From Nocardia tenerifensis NBRC 101015 (GTDB lineage Bacteria; Actinomycetota; Actinomycetes; Mycobacteriales; Mycobacteriaceae): a stretch of DNA of 34,149 nucleotides. The notes beneath the pieces are model-generated. The model was given only the letters and a program-made list of their open reading frames with translations, ran no database searches and was not told the origin of the DNA. Each line of letters starts with the position of its first letter. Position 1 is the first letter of the stretch. The stretch lies in the NCBI RefSeq assembly GCF_000308715.1, contig NZ_BAGH01000091.1:1-34149 (forward strand), read 5' to 3'. Below, in pieces: positions 23,148-30,459 of the stretch. The position numbers were made by a program, and so were the translations under genes.

Positions 23148-24554
23148 TCAGCGTACGCTGCCGATCGGTTGCTGGAACGCCGACGCGAGCGTGGTGCCCA
23201 CGACCTCGCCCCACACCTGCCACGTCGCGGAGTCGAGCATCATCGAGCCGACATCGGTGGTCGTGACGCCGGGTGCGACGGGTTTGCCCGCGAATCGATC
23301 CCGCAGCCACAGCAGGGCGCGCGGCGCGCCGATCGGGTCGAGCGTCAGGTGTTCGCTGAAGTGGTCGCGCACGTACTCGACGCGAGCGTTCGGGTCCTGC
23401 GCGTAGTAGGCCACGAGGTCGTTGACCGGGCCGACCGGGATGAGCCAGTCCGGGTTCGCCTGGAACATGAACATGGGCATGTCCGGGACGGCCTTGCCCA
23501 TTTTGGTCTTGTCCAGCACCGAGACGACCGTGGGATCGGTGAACGGGTTCGTGGTGAGCATGCCGATGATGTCGGCGAACGGGAAGAAGATCGACTGGTA
23601 GCTCGCGCAGAGCTGCTCCTTGGCCGCCATCATCAGCTTGCCGAGACCGTTCATGTTGGCGTCGAGAAAGTTTCGCAGCTCCGGGTATTCGCGCGAGACG
23701 CCGAGGGCGCCCGCGAAGACCAGTCCGGCGGAGAGGTTGCCGTTGGCCATCTTCAACGCGGCGGAGAGGTCGGCGGGGATGCCGCCCTCGGCGGCGCCGA
23801 CGACATTGAGCTCGGGCGCGTAGCTCCGCTTCAGCTCGGCGGCGTGGCCGGTGGCGATCGCGCCGCCGGAGTAGCCCATCATGCCGACCCGGGTGTCGGC
23901 GCCGGACAACTGCATCGGCTCGAAGCGCTCTGCGGCGCGGATGCCGTCGAGGGTGATCCGCCCGGCCAAAGGTCCTGCGGCGTAAGCGGAGTCGGGGCCC
24001 TGGTGGTCGGGCACGACCACCGCCCAGCCCTGCGCCAGCGCCGCCTGCACCTCGAGGAACTGGGCGGCGACCAGGATCGAGCCGGTGAGAGTTGCTGGGA
24101 TGGAACCCATTTGGAGCTGATAGGACGGCATGCAGTAGTTGCCGGTGGAGTCCTCGGCGATCTGGTAGGAGAACAGCGGCCGGTCGGCGACGTAGCCGCG
24201 CGGCTTCAGCACGGTAGCGACCGCGGCGATCGGCTCGCCGCGGGTGTTGGTCGATCGGTAGGACAGCTGCCAGGAGTCGACATTGACCGGAATCAGCGAC
24301 AGATTCGCCACATTCACCTGGCGGGCCGCGATGAGCCGGCCCGGCTCGAGATTCGCGTAGGTCTCCGGCGCCGGGCGATAGAAGGCGGGGTCGAAGCCGG
24401 GCGGCATGGGCGGGATCGGGAACGGCAGCGCGGGCTGGACCGGGGGAGCGGCCGGCTCCGCGACGGCCTGCCCCGCGAGGGTGAAGGGCAGCCCGGTCGC
24501 CAGCACGGCGAGGGCGACGAGCAGCTTCGATGCGTGCTTGCGCGATGTGACCAC
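23148..24554 (-). CDS. Secreted lipase (LIP/secretory lipase family)
   Basis: A 468-aa alpha/beta hydrolase with a Sec signal peptide. The basic start (VTSRKHASK) is followed by a hydrophobic core and the AVA-EP cleavage site near residue 32, then a Pro-rich linker. The nucleophile is Ser229 in MGYSGGAIA. A likely acid and base are the Asp of ANPDWLIP and the His of SEHLTLDP near the C-terminus. The region PLFSYQIAEDSTG and VVPDHQGPDSAY are features of the secretory lipase family. It probably acts outside the membrane on triacylglycerols or other esters. The GTG start has AGAGG upstream on the minus strand. Divergent from a TetR gene, its likely regulator. Confidence 0.9.
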   Translation of the reverse strand: MVTSRKHASKLLVALAVLATGLPFTLAGQAVAEPAAPPVQPALPFPIPPMPPGFDPAFYRPAPETYANLEPGRLIAARQVNVANLSLIPVNVDSWQLSYRSTNTRGEPIAAVATVLKPRGYVADRPLFSYQIAEDSTGNYCMPSYQLQMGSIPATLTGSILVAAQFLEVQAALAQGWAVVVPDHQGPDSAYAAGPLAGRITLDGIRAAERFEPMQLSGADTRVGMMGYSGGAIATGHAAELKRSYAPELNVVGAAEGGIPADLSAALKMANGNLSAGLVFAGALGVSREYPELRNFLDANMNGLGKLMMAAKEQLCASYQSIFFPFADIIGMLTTNPFTDPTVVSVLDKTKMGKAVPDMPMFMFQANPDWLIPVGPVNDLVAYYAQDPNARVEYVRDHFSEHLTLDPIGAPRALLWLRDRFAGKPVAPGVTTTDVGSMMLDSATWQVWGEVVGTTLASAFQQPIGSVR

Positions 24555-24726
24555 AGATCAACCTCTTTGTTGCCCGGACGCACATGTGAGCCCAGTTGGT
24601 TTCAGACTGTTGTCGAGTATGCAACGCCATGACGCGGATCACAACACCGCCTCCCGGCCGGGACTGTGTCAGAGGGAGGTATGCCTGGTCACGAAGGTTG
24701 TGCCACGGCTCGGATACGGTGGTGGC
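24555..24726. other. Lipase-TetR divergent intergenic region
   Basis: These 172 bases separate divergent starts. TACGGT at 24715-24720 lies six bases before the TetR GTG and is a plausible leaderless -10 box. On the lipase side I see a ribosome site but no clear -10/-35 pair. No convincing palindrome was found, although an operator would be expected. Confidence 0.4.
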
Positions 24727-25371
24727 GTGACCATTGTCGGCAGGCAGTACGGCGGTCGCGCCGTCGCGGAGCGCAAGGCCGAACGCCGCCAGCGCTTCCT
24801 GGACGCGGCGACCCGGATCTTCGCCGAACGCGGCTACGCGAACTGCTCGCTCGCCGACGTCTGCGCCGCCGCGTCGCTGTCCAAGAGGCAGTTCTACGAG
24901 GAGTTCCAGACCCGGGAGGACGTGCTGGTCGCCGCGTACGACCGGATCCAGGACGACGCGGCCGCCGCGCTGCTCGCGGCGCTGACCGACCTCGATCCCC
25001 GGCTCGACCTGACCGCGGCGATGACCGTGATGGTCTCGGCCTACCTCGGCTCGATCGGCTCTGATCCCCATCGCGCCAAGGTCGCCTTCATCGAGGTGGT
25101 CGGCGTCAGCGAACGGATGGAGCGCCACCGCCGCGAACGGCGGCGCGCGTGGGGCGAGCTGCTGGCGACGACCCTGGTGCCGAGGGTGGCCCCCGACGCT
25201 CGAATTCGTGGCGGAAACGGTTGGGGCGCAAGCGCTCTCATCGGTGCGATCAACGGGCTCGCCCATGAGTGGGTGCTGGCCGACCCGCGCCCGACGGTCG
25301 GCGAGCTGGTGGAGTTGCTGGTGCCGATCGCGCTGTCGCTGCTGGTGATTCCGGATCAGCGCACGGCGTAG
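24727..25371 (+). CDS. TetR-family transcriptional regulator (divergent from lipase)
   Basis: A 214-aa one-domain repressor. The N-terminal HTH (RRQRFLDAATRIFAERGYAN, then SLADVCAAASLSKRQFYEEF) is standard, with recognition helix SKRQFYEEF near residues 53-61. The C-terminal ligand domain carries HRAKVAFIEVVGVSERMERHR, a pattern I recall from TetR proteins near lipase or fatty-acid genes. The GTG start is supported by a leaderless -10 box. The last 16 bases overlap the convergent second TetR gene, so full-length transcripts would be antisense to each other. Control of the divergent lipase gene is an inference from position. Confidence 0.88.
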   Translation: MTIVGRQYGGRAVAERKAERRQRFLDAATRIFAERGYANCSLADVCAAASLSKRQFYEEFQTREDVLVAAYDRIQDDAAAALLAALTDLDPRLDLTAAMTVMVSAYLGSIGSDPHRAKVAFIEVVGVSERMERHRRERRRAWGELLATTLVPRVAPDARIRGGNGWGASALIGAINGLAHEWVLADPRPTVGELVELLVPIALSLLVIPDQRTA

Positions 25372-25991
25372 CCGCCCAGCGACGGCGCGAGCGCGTCGAA
25401 CGCCGTGCCGATGTATTCGGTGATGGCCGAGGCGATCTCGTCGTTCGACTGACCGTCGAGGGTGCGGCGCATGGTCTCGTCGAACAGCACGCGGTGCACC
25501 CCGCCCAGCTGTGCCGCCGCCACTCTCGGCGTGATATCCGTTGCGGCCGCGCCGGTTTCGGCGGCGAGCGTGGCGGCGAGGGCCTGCTCGCGCTCGTCGT
25601 GGAACTCGCGCAGGCGCGCGACGAGGGCGGGGCTGGCGGCGATCATGGCGGCGAACTCCGGGCCGGAGAAGCCGGCCACCGGATCCTGCTCGGCCGCCGC
25701 CGTGAGATAGGCGGCGCGCAGGGCCGCGAGGGCGGACCGGCCTGGCTCGCGCTCGCGGACGACACGCGCGAGCCGGTCCACGAAGACGTCGTGCAGGTCG
25801 AGGGCGAGGTCCTCCTTGCGCGGGAAGTAGTTGGTCACCGTCATCTTGGCGACCTGCGCGGCGGCCGCGACGTCGGCGATCGTCACCTTGTCGAAGCCGT
25901 GCTCGAGGAACAGCCTCGTCGCGTGATGGGAGATGTTCTCCCTGGTCTGCTGCTTCTTTCGGTCCCGAAGGCCCAACGTCTCCGTGCTCAT
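25356..25991 (-). CDS. TetR-family transcriptional regulator (divergent from the sigma-factor unit)
   Basis: A 211-aa repressor. The HTH spans roughly residues 14-62 (KKQQTRENISHHATRLFLEH, then TIADVAAAAQVAKMTVTNYF), with recognition helix AKMTVTNYF. The C-terminal domain has HRVLFDETMRRTLDGQSNDE, common in actinobacterial TetR proteins near exporters. The ATG has TATGGT six bases upstream, fitting a leaderless message, and a dyad ATATC/GATAT overlaps that box, which suggests self-repression. Divergent from the promoter of the small-protein/sigma-factor unit and tail-to-tail with another TetR gene. Confidence 0.88.
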   Translation of the reverse strand: MSTETLGLRDRKKQQTRENISHHATRLFLEHGFDKVTIADVAAAAQVAKMTVTNYFPRKEDLALDLHDVFVDRLARVVREREPGRSALAALRAAYLTAAAEQDPVAGFSGPEFAAMIAASPALVARLREFHDEREQALAATLAAETGAAATDITPRVAAAQLGGVHRVLFDETMRRTLDGQSNDEIASAITEYIGTAFDALAPSLGGYAVR

Positions 25992-25997
25992 GGCACC

Positions 25998-26011
25998 ACC
26001 ATATCTGATAT
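25998..26011 (-). promoter_or_regulatory. Leaderless TetR promoter with overlapping dyad
   Basis: TATGGT (26003 down to 25998) is six bases before the TetR ATG. ATATC (26001-26005) and GATAT (26007-26011) form a dyad about a single central base and overlap the box by three bases, fitting autoregulation. Confidence 0.5.
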
Positions 26012-26027
26012 CGACCGAAATTTATGC

Positions 26028-26056
26028 TTGACACATTTTTAGGTCTGTTCTAAGTT
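26028..26056 (+). promoter_or_regulatory. Strong sigma-A-type promoter for the small protein/sigma-factor unit
   Basis: TTGACA (26028-26033) and TAAGTT (26051-26056) are spaced by 17 bases; the -35 matches the consensus exactly. A short dyad TTAG (26039-26042) and CTAA (26050-26053) lies between and over them, so a repressor bound there would block polymerase. The expected start is near 26063. Confidence 0.65.
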
Positions 26057-26166
26057 TGTGTTTGTCCCCGAACACGAAGGAGCGTCATCCGCGAATGAAC
26101 CACGGACTTGTCGAAGCGATCCCCGCCCGCCCCAGCTCCACCATCAATCGAAAGGGACAAGCCACC

Positions 26167-26376
26167 ATGGCCGACAAGACCTCCGCGCAGACCACCATCG
26201 ACGCCGTCCTCGACCGCTTCGCTGGGCCCCAGAACGTGCGAAAGAAGAAGCGCGACAACGCGTTCCCCGGCACGCCGCGTATTGATCGCAAGAGTGCCGG
26301 TCGGTCCACGCACATGCGCGGGGCCGCTTTCCGCGCCGCCCCGCAGCGCCCGCTGCGCATTCCCGGTCGCGGCTGA
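26167..26376 (+). CDS. Small basic protein of unknown function, upstream of a sigma factor
   Basis: A 69-aa protein if started at the ATG 26167, which has AAGGGA nine bases ahead; an in-frame ATG at 26095 would give 93 aa. It opens with an amphipathic helix (SAQTTIDAVLDRFAG), followed by a strongly basic run NVRKKKRDN and an Arg/Pro-rich end (RPLRIPGRG). No signal peptide or membrane segment is seen. I do not recognise a family. High positive charge suggests nucleic acid or RNA polymerase contact, or a sigma-factor partner, but that is only inference. It lies between a consensus promoter and the sigma-factor gene, with a terminator-like hairpin after its stop. Confidence 0.6.
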   Translation: MADKTSAQTTIDAVLDRFAGPQNVRKKKRDNAFPGTPRIDRKSAGRSTHMRGAAFRAAPQRPLRIPGRG

Positions 26377-26395
26377 GCGCCGAGCAGTACTCCCT

Positions 26396-26430
26396 CCGGT
26401 CGTCGGCGCGTCCCCCGCGCCGGCGACCGG
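26396..26430 (+). terminator. 15-bp hairpin between the small basic gene and the sigma-factor gene
   Basis: CCGGTCGTCGGCGCG (26396-26410) pairs with CGCGCCGGCGACCGG (26416-26430) around the five-base loop TCCCC, all 15 pairs including one G-U. It sits 20 bases after the small-gene stop and ends 28 bases before the sigma GTG. It could act as an attenuator limiting read-through into the sigma gene. Confidence 0.6.
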
Positions 26431-26458
26431 TTCGCTCCCTTCGGAAGGACCCACTTCC

Positions 26459-27400
26459 GTGACCAAGTACTGCGCCGCTCGCCTCTCCGGCACCGTCAGC
26501 GAAGACCCGATCAAGGACTACCTGCGACTCATCGCCCGCACCCCGCTGCTCACCGCCGCGCAGGAGGTCGAGCTCGGCATGCAAATCGAGGCGGGGGCGC
26601 TGGCCGCGCAGCAACTCGCCGACGAGACCGACCTCGACCCCGTGCAACGCCGCGAGCTGCGCCGCGCGGTCGCCGACGGGCAGCGCGCCAAGGATTATAT
26701 GGTCGAGGCCAATCTGCGCCTGGTCGTCTCGATCGCCAAGCGCTACCCGACACCGGCTGGCCTGTCGCTGCTCGATCTCGTGCAGGAGGGCACCCTCGGC
26801 ATGATGCGCGCGGTAGAGAAGTTCGATCATCGTCGGGGACTGAAGTTCTCGACCTACGCCACCTGGTGGATCAAGCAGGGCATCGGCCGCGCGCTGGCCG
26901 ATCAGGGCCGGACGATTCGCATCCCGGTGCACGTCGTCGAGGTGCTGAACCGGCTGACCCGCGCCCGGCGGGACCTCACGCAGCGACTCGGGCGCGAGGC
27001 CACCGCCGAGGAACTGGCCGTCGAACTCGATCTGACGCCGGACAAGGTCCGCGAGCTGCTCGACCATGCGCGCGAACCGTTTTCGCTGCACACCCCCGTC
27101 GGCGACGACGCCGCCGAGTTCGGCGAGCTGCTCGCCGATCCCGGCCCGGACCCCGCCGAGACGGCGCTCGCGTCGGCCACGCGCGGCCTGCTCGACAGGG
27201 TTCTCGCCGGGCTCACCGAGCGCGAGGCCGAGGTGATCGCCCAGCGCTTCGGTCTGGACGGCGCCGAGCCGAAGTCGCTCGAAGAAGTCGGCAAGGCCTA
27301 CGGTGTCTCGCGCGAACGCGCCAGGCAGATCGAGGCGAAGGGCCTGGCCAAGCTGCGGCAGCCGCGGCGGGTCAAGGCGCTGGAGGGGTTGCTCTGCTGA
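26459..27400 (+). CDS. Group 2 (SigB-like) RNA polymerase sigma factor with unusual region 2.4
   Basis: A 313-aa sigma-70-type factor without region 1.1. Region 1.2 is SEDPIKDYLRLIARTPLLTAA; region 2 is NLRLVVSIAKRY through FDHRRGLKFSTYATWWIKQG; region 3 follows GRTIRIPVHVVEVLNRL; region 4 ends with SRERARQIEAKGLAKLR. Housekeeping factors read WWIRQAITR in region 2.4; here it is WWIKQGIGR, so the threonine equivalent to E. coli Thr440, which contacts the first -10 base pair, is Gly. Region 4.2 keeps the RER contact residues. It is therefore not the principal sigma factor and may read altered -10 boxes. GTG start with GGAAGGA ten bases upstream. Probably expressed from the promoter at 26028. 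Confidence 0.88.
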   Translation: MTKYCAARLSGTVSEDPIKDYLRLIARTPLLTAAQEVELGMQIEAGALAAQQLADETDLDPVQRRELRRAVADGQRAKDYMVEANLRLVVSIAKRYPTPAGLSLLDLVQEGTLGMMRAVEKFDHRRGLKFSTYATWWIKQGIGRALADQGRTIRIPVHVVEVLNRLTRARRDLTQRLGREATAEELAVELDLTPDKVRELLDHAREPFSLHTPVGDDAAEFGELLADPGPDPAETALASATRGLLDRVLAGLTEREAEVIAQRFGLDGAEPKSLEEVGKAYGVSRERARQIEAKGLAKLRQPRRVKALEGLLC

Positions 27401-27500
27401 AGGGGCCCACCCGTCGCCCGACCACCACCCCTCACGGAGTCGCTCCGCGACGCTGGTGTTACTGCCGTGTCGCTGGACGGACAGAACGGCGGTTCGCACC

Positions 27501-27506
27501 CATACT
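27501..27506 (+). promoter_or_regulatory. Possible -10 box of a leaderless MFS-exporter promoter
   Basis: CATACT is followed by six bases (GATCCC) and the ATG at 27513. It differs from TANNNT at the first base, so support is weaker than for the other leaderless promoters. Confidence 0.35.
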
Positions 27507-27512
27507 GATCCC

Positions 27513-29546
27513 ATGACCGGTGCAGTCGCTGTCGCCGAGAAATCCCCCGAGCCGATGAGCCGCGCGAAGATCAATATCGTGTTCGCCACGATTGTGCTGG
27601 GCATGCTGCTCGCGGCGCTCGATCAGACGATCGTGTCCACCGCCCTGCCGACGATCGTCGCCGATCTCGGCGAGGCCGGGCACATGGCGTGGGTGGTCAC
27701 GGCCTATCTGCTCGCCGAGGCGGTGGCCACCGCGCTGGCCGGCAAGCTCGGCGACCTGTTCGGCCGCAAGCTGATCTTCCAGCTCAGCGCGCTGATCTTC
27801 ATCGTCGGCTCGATGATCGCCGGCCTCGCGAACGGGATGACGCTGCTGATCGTCGCCCGCGGCATCCAGGGCTTCGGCGGGGGCGGCCTGATGGTCACCG
27901 CGATGGCCCTCATCGCCGACACCATCCCGCTGCGCCAGCGCGGGAAATACCAGGGCGCGCTCGGCGCGGTCTTCGGCGTCACCACAGTGATCGGGCCGAC
28001 GCTCGGCGGCCTTTTCACCGACCACGCGAGCTGGCGCTGGTGCTTCTACGTCAACGTGCCGCTCGCGATCGTCATGATCGCGATGTCGGCCCGCACCATT
28101 CCGCGGGTGCGCGCGGCGGTCAAGCCGATCATCGACTACGCGGGCATCGGGCTGGTCGCCGTCGCGGTGTCCACCCTGATCCTCGGGCTCGAGTGGGGCG
28201 GGCAGGAGTACGCGTGGGGCTCGTCGATGATCATCGGGCTGTTCGTCGCGTCGGCGGTGCTGTTCGCGGCGTTCGTGCTGGTCGAGTTGCGGGCCGCGGA
28301 CCCCATGCTGCCGATGGGGCTGTTTCGCAGCCGAGTCTTCACGGTCTGCTCGATCCTGAGTTTCATCTGCGGTTTCGCGATGCTCGGGTCGATCACCTAT
28401 CTGCCCGCGTATCTGCAATACGTGGACGGGGTCTCGGCGACCATGTCCGGCGTGCGTTCACTGCCGCTCGTGCTCGGGCTGCTGATCACCTCGATCCTGT
28501 CCGGCCAGGTGGTCGGCAAGACCGGCCGCTACCGGTACTTCCCGATCGTGGGCACGCTGGTGATGGCCCTCGGGCTGTATCTCATGTCGACCATGGGCCG
28601 CGACACGGGCTTCTGGGAAGAGTCGCTCTACATGATGGTGCTCGGCCTCGGCATCGGGCTGACCATGCAGGTGCTCACCATCGTCGTGCAGAACACCGTG
28701 CCGTACGCACAGCTCGGGACGGCGACCTCCGGCGTCACCTTCTTCCGCACCCTCGGAAGTACCTTCGGCACAGCCATTTTCGGCACGCTCTACAGCAACG
28801 AGATCGGCCCGAACCTGCGTGCGGCGCTGCTGGAGGCGAAGGTGGTGCCGCCGGAGGTCGCGGCGAACCCGCAAGCGCTGCAACGGGTTCCGCCGGATGT
28901 CGCCGCCCCGATCATCGACGCCTACGCAGACACCATCGACCATGTTTTCGTCTGGGTGGTGCCGGTGGCGCTCGTCGGTTTCGTGGTCGCCTGGTTCCTT
29001 AAGGAGGTGCCACTGCGCGACAGCGCCCGGACGAGCGCCGGCGGTGTGGGCGAAGGCTTTTCGGTGCCGGACTCCGCGGACCGCGTGGTGCAGCTGGAGC
29101 GGGCCATCGCCGCGACCATGCGCAGGGAGCACGCCGAAGGGCCGATCGGCCCGCGCATTCTCGCGGACGCGGGCAGCACGCTCAGCAGGGGTGAGGCCTG
29201 GGCGCTCGGGCAGGTCTACCTGCGAGATCGCGTCGCGGGCGGGGCGACGCTCGACTCGGTCGCGCGGGCGCACAAGCTCCCCGACGACGTGCTCGAGCCG
29301 ATCTATCGCCGGGTCGCCGACCGCGGCTACCTCGTCGACGACGGCCGCGAGCTGCGCCTGACCGACCACGGCCAGGCCGAGCTGGATCGGGTCAAGGCCG
29401 CGTGGCGCCGCTGGCTCGACAGCAGGCTCGACGACTGGAACAACGACGACCCCGCCGACCGCGCCCTGTTCGACCAGGCGCTGGACAAGCTCGCCGCCAA
29501 ACTGCTCGAGCAGGAGACCGGCGAGCACGAGCCCGCCCGCGCCTGA
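27513..29546 (+). CDS. DHA2-family (EmrB/QacA) MFS drug exporter fused to a C-terminal winged-helix domain
   Basis: A 677-aa protein. Residues about 20-510 form a 14-helix proton-driven exporter with motif D1 LDQTIVSTALPTIV, motif A GKLGDLFGRKLIF and motif C GVTTVIGPTLGG. After a basic junction (LKEVPLRDSARTS) a cytosolic domain begins near residue 525. Its core (about 575-630; TLDSVARAHKLPDDVLEPIY, then RGYLVDDGRELRLTDHGQAEL) looks like a MarR/PadR-type winged helix. This tail may sense substrate, dimerise the transporter or bind DNA; none is shown. The ATG at 27513 fits the family N-terminus. The PadR gene follows after 69 bases and may be functionally linked. Confidence 0.9.
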   Translation: MTGAVAVAEKSPEPMSRAKINIVFATIVLGMLLAALDQTIVSTALPTIVADLGEAGHMAWVVTAYLLAEAVATALAGKLGDLFGRKLIFQLSALIFIVGSMIAGLANGMTLLIVARGIQGFGGGGLMVTAMALIADTIPLRQRGKYQGALGAVFGVTTVIGPTLGGLFTDHASWRWCFYVNVPLAIVMIAMSARTIPRVRAAVKPIIDYAGIGLVAVAVSTLILGLEWGGQEYAWGSSMIIGLFVASAVLFAAFVLVELRAADPMLPMGLFRSRVFTVCSILSFICGFAMLGSITYLPAYLQYVDGVSATMSGVRSLPLVLGLLITSILSGQVVGKTGRYRYFPIVGTLVMALGLYLMSTMGRDTGFWEESLYMMVLGLGIGLTMQVLTIVVQNTVPYAQLGTATSGVTFFRTLGSTFGTAIFGTLYSNEIGPNLRAALLEAKVVPPEVAANPQALQRVPPDVAAPIIDAYADTIDHVFVWVVPVALVGFVVAWFLKEVPLRDSARTSAGGVGEGFSVPDSADRVVQLERAIAATMRREHAEGPIGPRILADAGSTLSRGEAWALGQVYLRDRVAGGATLDSVARAHKLPDDVLEPIYRRVADRGYLVDDGRELRLTDHGQAELDRVKAAWRRWLDSRLDDWNNDDPADRALFDQALDKLAAKLLEQETGEHEPARA

Positions 29547-29563
29547 CCCACCGCGAAACACCC

Positions 29564-29605
29564 TTGCGCCACTAATACTCGTGCACGTATATTCGTGAAC
29601 GAGTA
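29564..29605 (+). promoter_or_regulatory. PadR-gene promoter with a 12-bp-arm operator centred on the -10 box
   Basis: TTGCGC (29564-29569) and TATATT (29588-29593) form a -35/-10 pair with 18-base spacing. The -10 hexamer is exactly the centre of an inverted repeat: left arm TACTCGTGCACG (29576-29587), right arm CGTGAACGAGTA (29594-29605), 11 of 12 positions complementary. A dimeric repressor bound here would cover the promoter; autoregulation by PadR is the simplest reading. Confidence 0.72.
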
Positions 29606-29615
29606 AGGAGGTGTG

Positions 29616-30275
29616 ATGGCCAAGAAGCGCAAGGTGAACAACCTGCTCGCCCTCGCGGTGCTCAGCGCCATGATCGATCGGCCGAAGCACCGCTACGAGA
29701 TCGCGCACACGCTGCGCGAGCGCGGCAAAGACCAGGACATGGCGATCAAGTGGGGTTCGCTCTACACGGTCGTGCAAAGCCTGGAGAAGGTCGGCTTCCT
29801 GGAGATCGTCGGCAGCGAGCGCGACGGCGCGCGACCCGAGCGGGTGATCTACCAGATCACCGAGGCCGGCCGCGCCGAACTGCTCGACTGGACAAGGGAA
29901 TTGGTGGCCGTACCGGAGCCGGAGCAGCACCGCTTCATCGCGGGCCTGTCCATACTCTCGATGCTGCCCCCCGACGAGGTCGTCGAGCTGCTCGGCCGTC
30001 GCGTCGACGCGCTGAATCACATCATCGACAACGTGCGCACCGAACTCGGCCAGGTCAAGTCCTCCGGACTGCCGCGGCTGTTCGTCGTCGAGTCCGAGTT
30101 CGGGCTCGCGATGCTGGAAGCCGAGGCGGCCTGGGCCCACTCGCTGCGCGAAGAACTGATCGACGGCACATTCCCCGACCTGGACTGGTGGCGGCGGGTA
30201 CACGCCGAACAGGTGCCGGTCGCGGAGGTCGTCGCGTCCGTGGAAAGGGGGATGACCCGGCAGGAACCATCCTGA
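29616..30275 (+). CDS. PadR-family transcriptional regulator
   Basis: A 219-aa regulator of the longer PadR subfamily. The N-terminal winged helix is seen in LALAVLSAMIDRPKHRYEIAH, the recognition region WGSLYTVVQSLEKVGFLEI, and the wing with RPERVIYQITEAGRAEL. A C-terminal helical domain of about 100 residues (PEPEQHRFIAGLSILSMLPPDEV onward) serves dimerisation. AAGGAGG at 29605-29611 serves the ATG at 29616; a GTG at 29613 is a minor alternative. The promoter carries a striking palindrome. Likely targets are itself, the upstream exporter and the downstream FAD monooxygenase; only autoregulation has direct sequence support. Confidence 0.9.
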   Translation: MAKKRKVNNLLALAVLSAMIDRPKHRYEIAHTLRERGKDQDMAIKWGSLYTVVQSLEKVGFLEIVGSERDGARPERVIYQITEAGRAELLDWTRELVAVPEPEQHRFIAGLSILSMLPPDEVVELLGRRVDALNHIIDNVRTELGQVKSSGLPRLFVVESEFGLAMLEAEAAWAHSLREELIDGTFPDLDWWRRVHAEQVPVAEVVASVERGMTRQEPS

Positions 30276-30393
30276 CATCGAGACCGGGCCCGGCGGGGTG
30301 CGGCAACACCGCCGCCGAGCCCGAGTGAACAGTCTCGAACCGCGCCCGCGTACGCGCACCCGGCTACAAGGCTGGCAACCACAGGATATCTGG

Positions 30394-30406
30394 GTGCGTG
30401 ACGCAC
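30394..30406. promoter_or_regulatory. Perfect palindrome upstream of the FAD monooxygenase gene
   Basis: GTGCGT (30394-30399), a single G, and ACGCAC (30401-30406) form a perfect 13-bp dyad, 54 bases before the ATG. It differs from the PadR operator, so a different regulator may bind it, if it is real. Confidence 0.35.
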
Positions 30407-30459
30407 GGGTCGGTTCGGGGATCGCACAACACCCGAAACGCACAAACCTGGAGACATCC

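Noticed and set aside
23068..26034. 988-codon minus-strand frame spanning the lipase and both TetR genes
   Set aside because: It crosses intergenic regions and the opposite-strand TetR gene and contains only shifted-frame sequence; the real genes are in other frames.
26039..26053. TAGGTC-T-GTTCTA as a KstR-type (cholesterol regulon) operator
   Set aside because: One half-site matches but the spacing is one base short and the other half differs; no sterol genes are nearby.
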